In this document: positions 62,156 to 64,000 of the stretch, piece by piece
How the letters are laid out: every line of letters starts with the position of its first letter
Position numbering within the stretch: position 1 is the first letter of the stretch
Source of the DNA: Siderastrea radians
Taxonomy: Eukaryota; Cnidaria; Anthozoa; Scleractinia; Rhizangiidae
DNA length: 64,000 nucleotides
Assembly (NCBI GenBank): GCA_964017195.1
Contig: OZ024894.1
Location: 35,611,614 to 35,675,613, forward strand
Reading direction: 5' to 3'
Notes under the pieces: model-generated
Database searches by the model: none
What the model saw: only the letters and a program-made list of their open reading frames with translations
Told to the model about the DNA's origin: nothing
Program-made: the position numbers and the translations under genes

Positions 62156-64000
62156 GTTTGTGCTCTTTTTCTGTTCCTCTTAACTCACTAGGATCTCAGT
62201 TACGGGCATGTCTATGTTATTGTGTGTCCGTAAAAGCATTCAAACTTCGAATTTGTTGTTTTGGGGCGACAGGGTCACTTGGTCAATTTTTTTAGTTATT
62301 GACCTGTGCCATGTTACAAGAAAGCTACGCAAATGCGACGACAATGATGGGTTTGTTGTCATTAGACGCGAACAGAAAAAACGCCCAGGCGACATATTTG
62401 TCTTCTCGGGTGTCTCTGGATCGTACGCAGGCAATATTTTAATCAAAATGATACAGCATTAATCTTTCCTTTTTGGGAAATCCGCTATTCAAGTTTGCGC
62501 ACTGGTTTTGTTTGATATCTGCACCTGAAAAGAACGGGATAGATGACATTAACCCTCTTGAATTTTATTGTGGGATGTTTTAACGCGAATTATTCAGTAT
62601 TCAATGCTACGAAACAAGAATCGCTAAGGTGAACAACTGAACGTTTTTTTAACGGTAAGTTCTTTTGAAAAAAGACCAAGTACAGGAACACTTTAAACAC
62701 TAAACACTTTTAAGGTGAAACGTAGCGTTCTTTTTGCTGTGAACATCCTCGCCAAGTATACATTATGTGGTTTGTGTATTGCCAAATTTCCATGCCTCAA
62801 GTATCACTAAACGTAGCCCTGGTACAGTGCACGAATACATACAAAAAGCATTGGCGTAATAGTTTTTTGAAGCATGGGTAGAAAATGACATTTTGCAGCT
62901 AATAAATCGCTTTGTGGTGTGATAATTGTTAGTTTAGAACCTAATAATCGATTGATAAGTGTAGAGTCTTAAACAAGTTTCCAGCGGTGTTAGGTCCGTC
63001 TGTGAAAGTCAAACTCATAATTTTCTCGCTTCGTGAAATGGAGAAAACGTCAATCAAAAGAAGTTTTCTTGTAGCGAAGAAAAGCCGTACAGAAATCCAC
63101 AGACATCCTGTTTGTCGCGGTTAGCCCACTATGAAGTACCATGTATCGTGTACACATGATGTATGCGTGTACACACTAATCGATCTTTTTCTCTCCTGCC
63201 ATACAAAATACACAGACTTAATTTAAAAGTCATTTTGCTTCGACGGTACAAAGTCTTTTTTGTCTTGGCTCACATGAAAATATTTCATCTTCATGATTTA
63301 TTCACCGCTTTGCTCGAAAATACCTTAAAATATGCTGCGTTGCTGCGGTGCTGCGTTACGGAAATATGTCTTGGTAAACTCTGTTTGTGTTATCGATCCT
63401 TCAGTATTCGGAATGAAACATTTTCATTTTCATTCTTCTTATCGAATCGTTAACACGTTTATGGCTAAGTTTTCTGTTGTTGAGAATACAGTGAGTTGCC
63501 AAGAAATACTTGGATAAAGAAATAATGTATTCAAAACAGATCACAATGGTTAACATACAACTAGTTCAAGCCCAAAATTGACTTAGCATAGACTTTTATA
63601 GTAGCCACTGCTTTCTTGATTATTGTAACAAGATGCAGCTAGGGATGTTGTGATTGCAAATATAGTTATTTTCTCGCTTAACTTTAACCTCAATATTTCG
63701 GTATTAAAGTTTGTAATTATATAATGATGTTTCATATTCGGAGATTGTCAGCATTGAAGTATGTGGCATACCCGGTTTGTTGACAATTTTCAGCTTTCGA
63801 AGGCGCTTTGGGATAAACACACATTGTTCACTTAGCGAGGATTCAAGAAAGGTGTACACATCGTATAGTATATTAAGCATTGATTGAAATACTCTTTTTT
63901 CTGCTAAGCTTTTGGCTTTACATGTTGTAGTTGTTATAGCCCTCCAACAAGAGTCAAACCTTCGTATTACTGCGTCATGTCGTTGTTTATGAAACAGTGA
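62156..64000. other. Presumed intron 1 of Dmbx-like gene 5
   Basis: AT-rich sequence with no recognised exon, RNA gene or transposon. It is treated as intron because of the upstream first exon. Confidence 0.45.

Overview
The window looks like nuclear DNA of a cnidarian, most probably an anthozoan such as a coral or sea anemone. It is AT-rich, with short spliced exons, long introns, microsatellites, CR1-like LINEs that end in (ATT)n, a tRNA-derived SINE and many short inverted-repeat transposons. The organism is inferred from this overall style and from the homeobox genes; no species-diagnostic sequence was identified. I see no bacterial operons, rRNA, CRISPR array or free-standing tRNA gene.

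The main content is a head-to-tail cluster, all on the + strand, of at least five paired-class (PRD) homeobox genes. Their start codons lie at about 10846, 19211, 26164, 37261 and 62008. Each complete copy has three coding exons with identical intron phases. Exon 1 encodes an eh1-like repressor motif (FSIDNIL type) and ends in a block of the form [11 protein letters not shown] phase-1 intron follows. Exon 2 encodes [14 protein letters not shown] residues and homeodomain residues 1-46. A phase-0 intron sits at homeodomain position 46/47. Exon 3 encodes WFKNRRAK (lysine at position 50) and a copy-specific tail. The LAERLA-DIILEARYGS block joined to a homeodomain containing [10 protein letters not shown] is the signature of the Dmbx (diencephalon/mesencephalon homeobox) family. 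Genes 1-4 are complete at about 213, 212, 189 and 289 aa. Gene 5 runs off the right edge. They are probably DNA-binding transcriptional repressors arising from tandem duplication.

Layout: 1-10.7 kb holds no supportable gene. 10.8-13.5 kb is Dmbx-like gene 1, with an exact 309-bp tandem duplication across its homeobox exon. 13.5-19.2 kb is a spacer with degenerate GAAT repeats and a 34-bp-arm hairpin. 19.2-23.2 kb is gene 2, followed by a 568-bp fold-back element. 26.2-32.2 kb is gene 3, followed by a LINE remnant and a small hairpin element. 37.3-43.1 kb is gene 4, with an 856-bp transposon in intron 1 and a SINE in intron 2. 44.8-58.4 kb is a transposon-rich block containing a three-level nest (a 3.09-kb DNA transposon inside LINE B inside LINE A), large microsatellites, an antisense CR1-like fragment with a MITE inside it, and two further MITEs. 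58.4-62.0 kb is mostly unassigned, and 62.0 kb to the end holds exon 1 and intron 1 of gene 5.

All gene models come from conserved motifs, splice-site consensus and matching exon phases. No transcript or database evidence was available.
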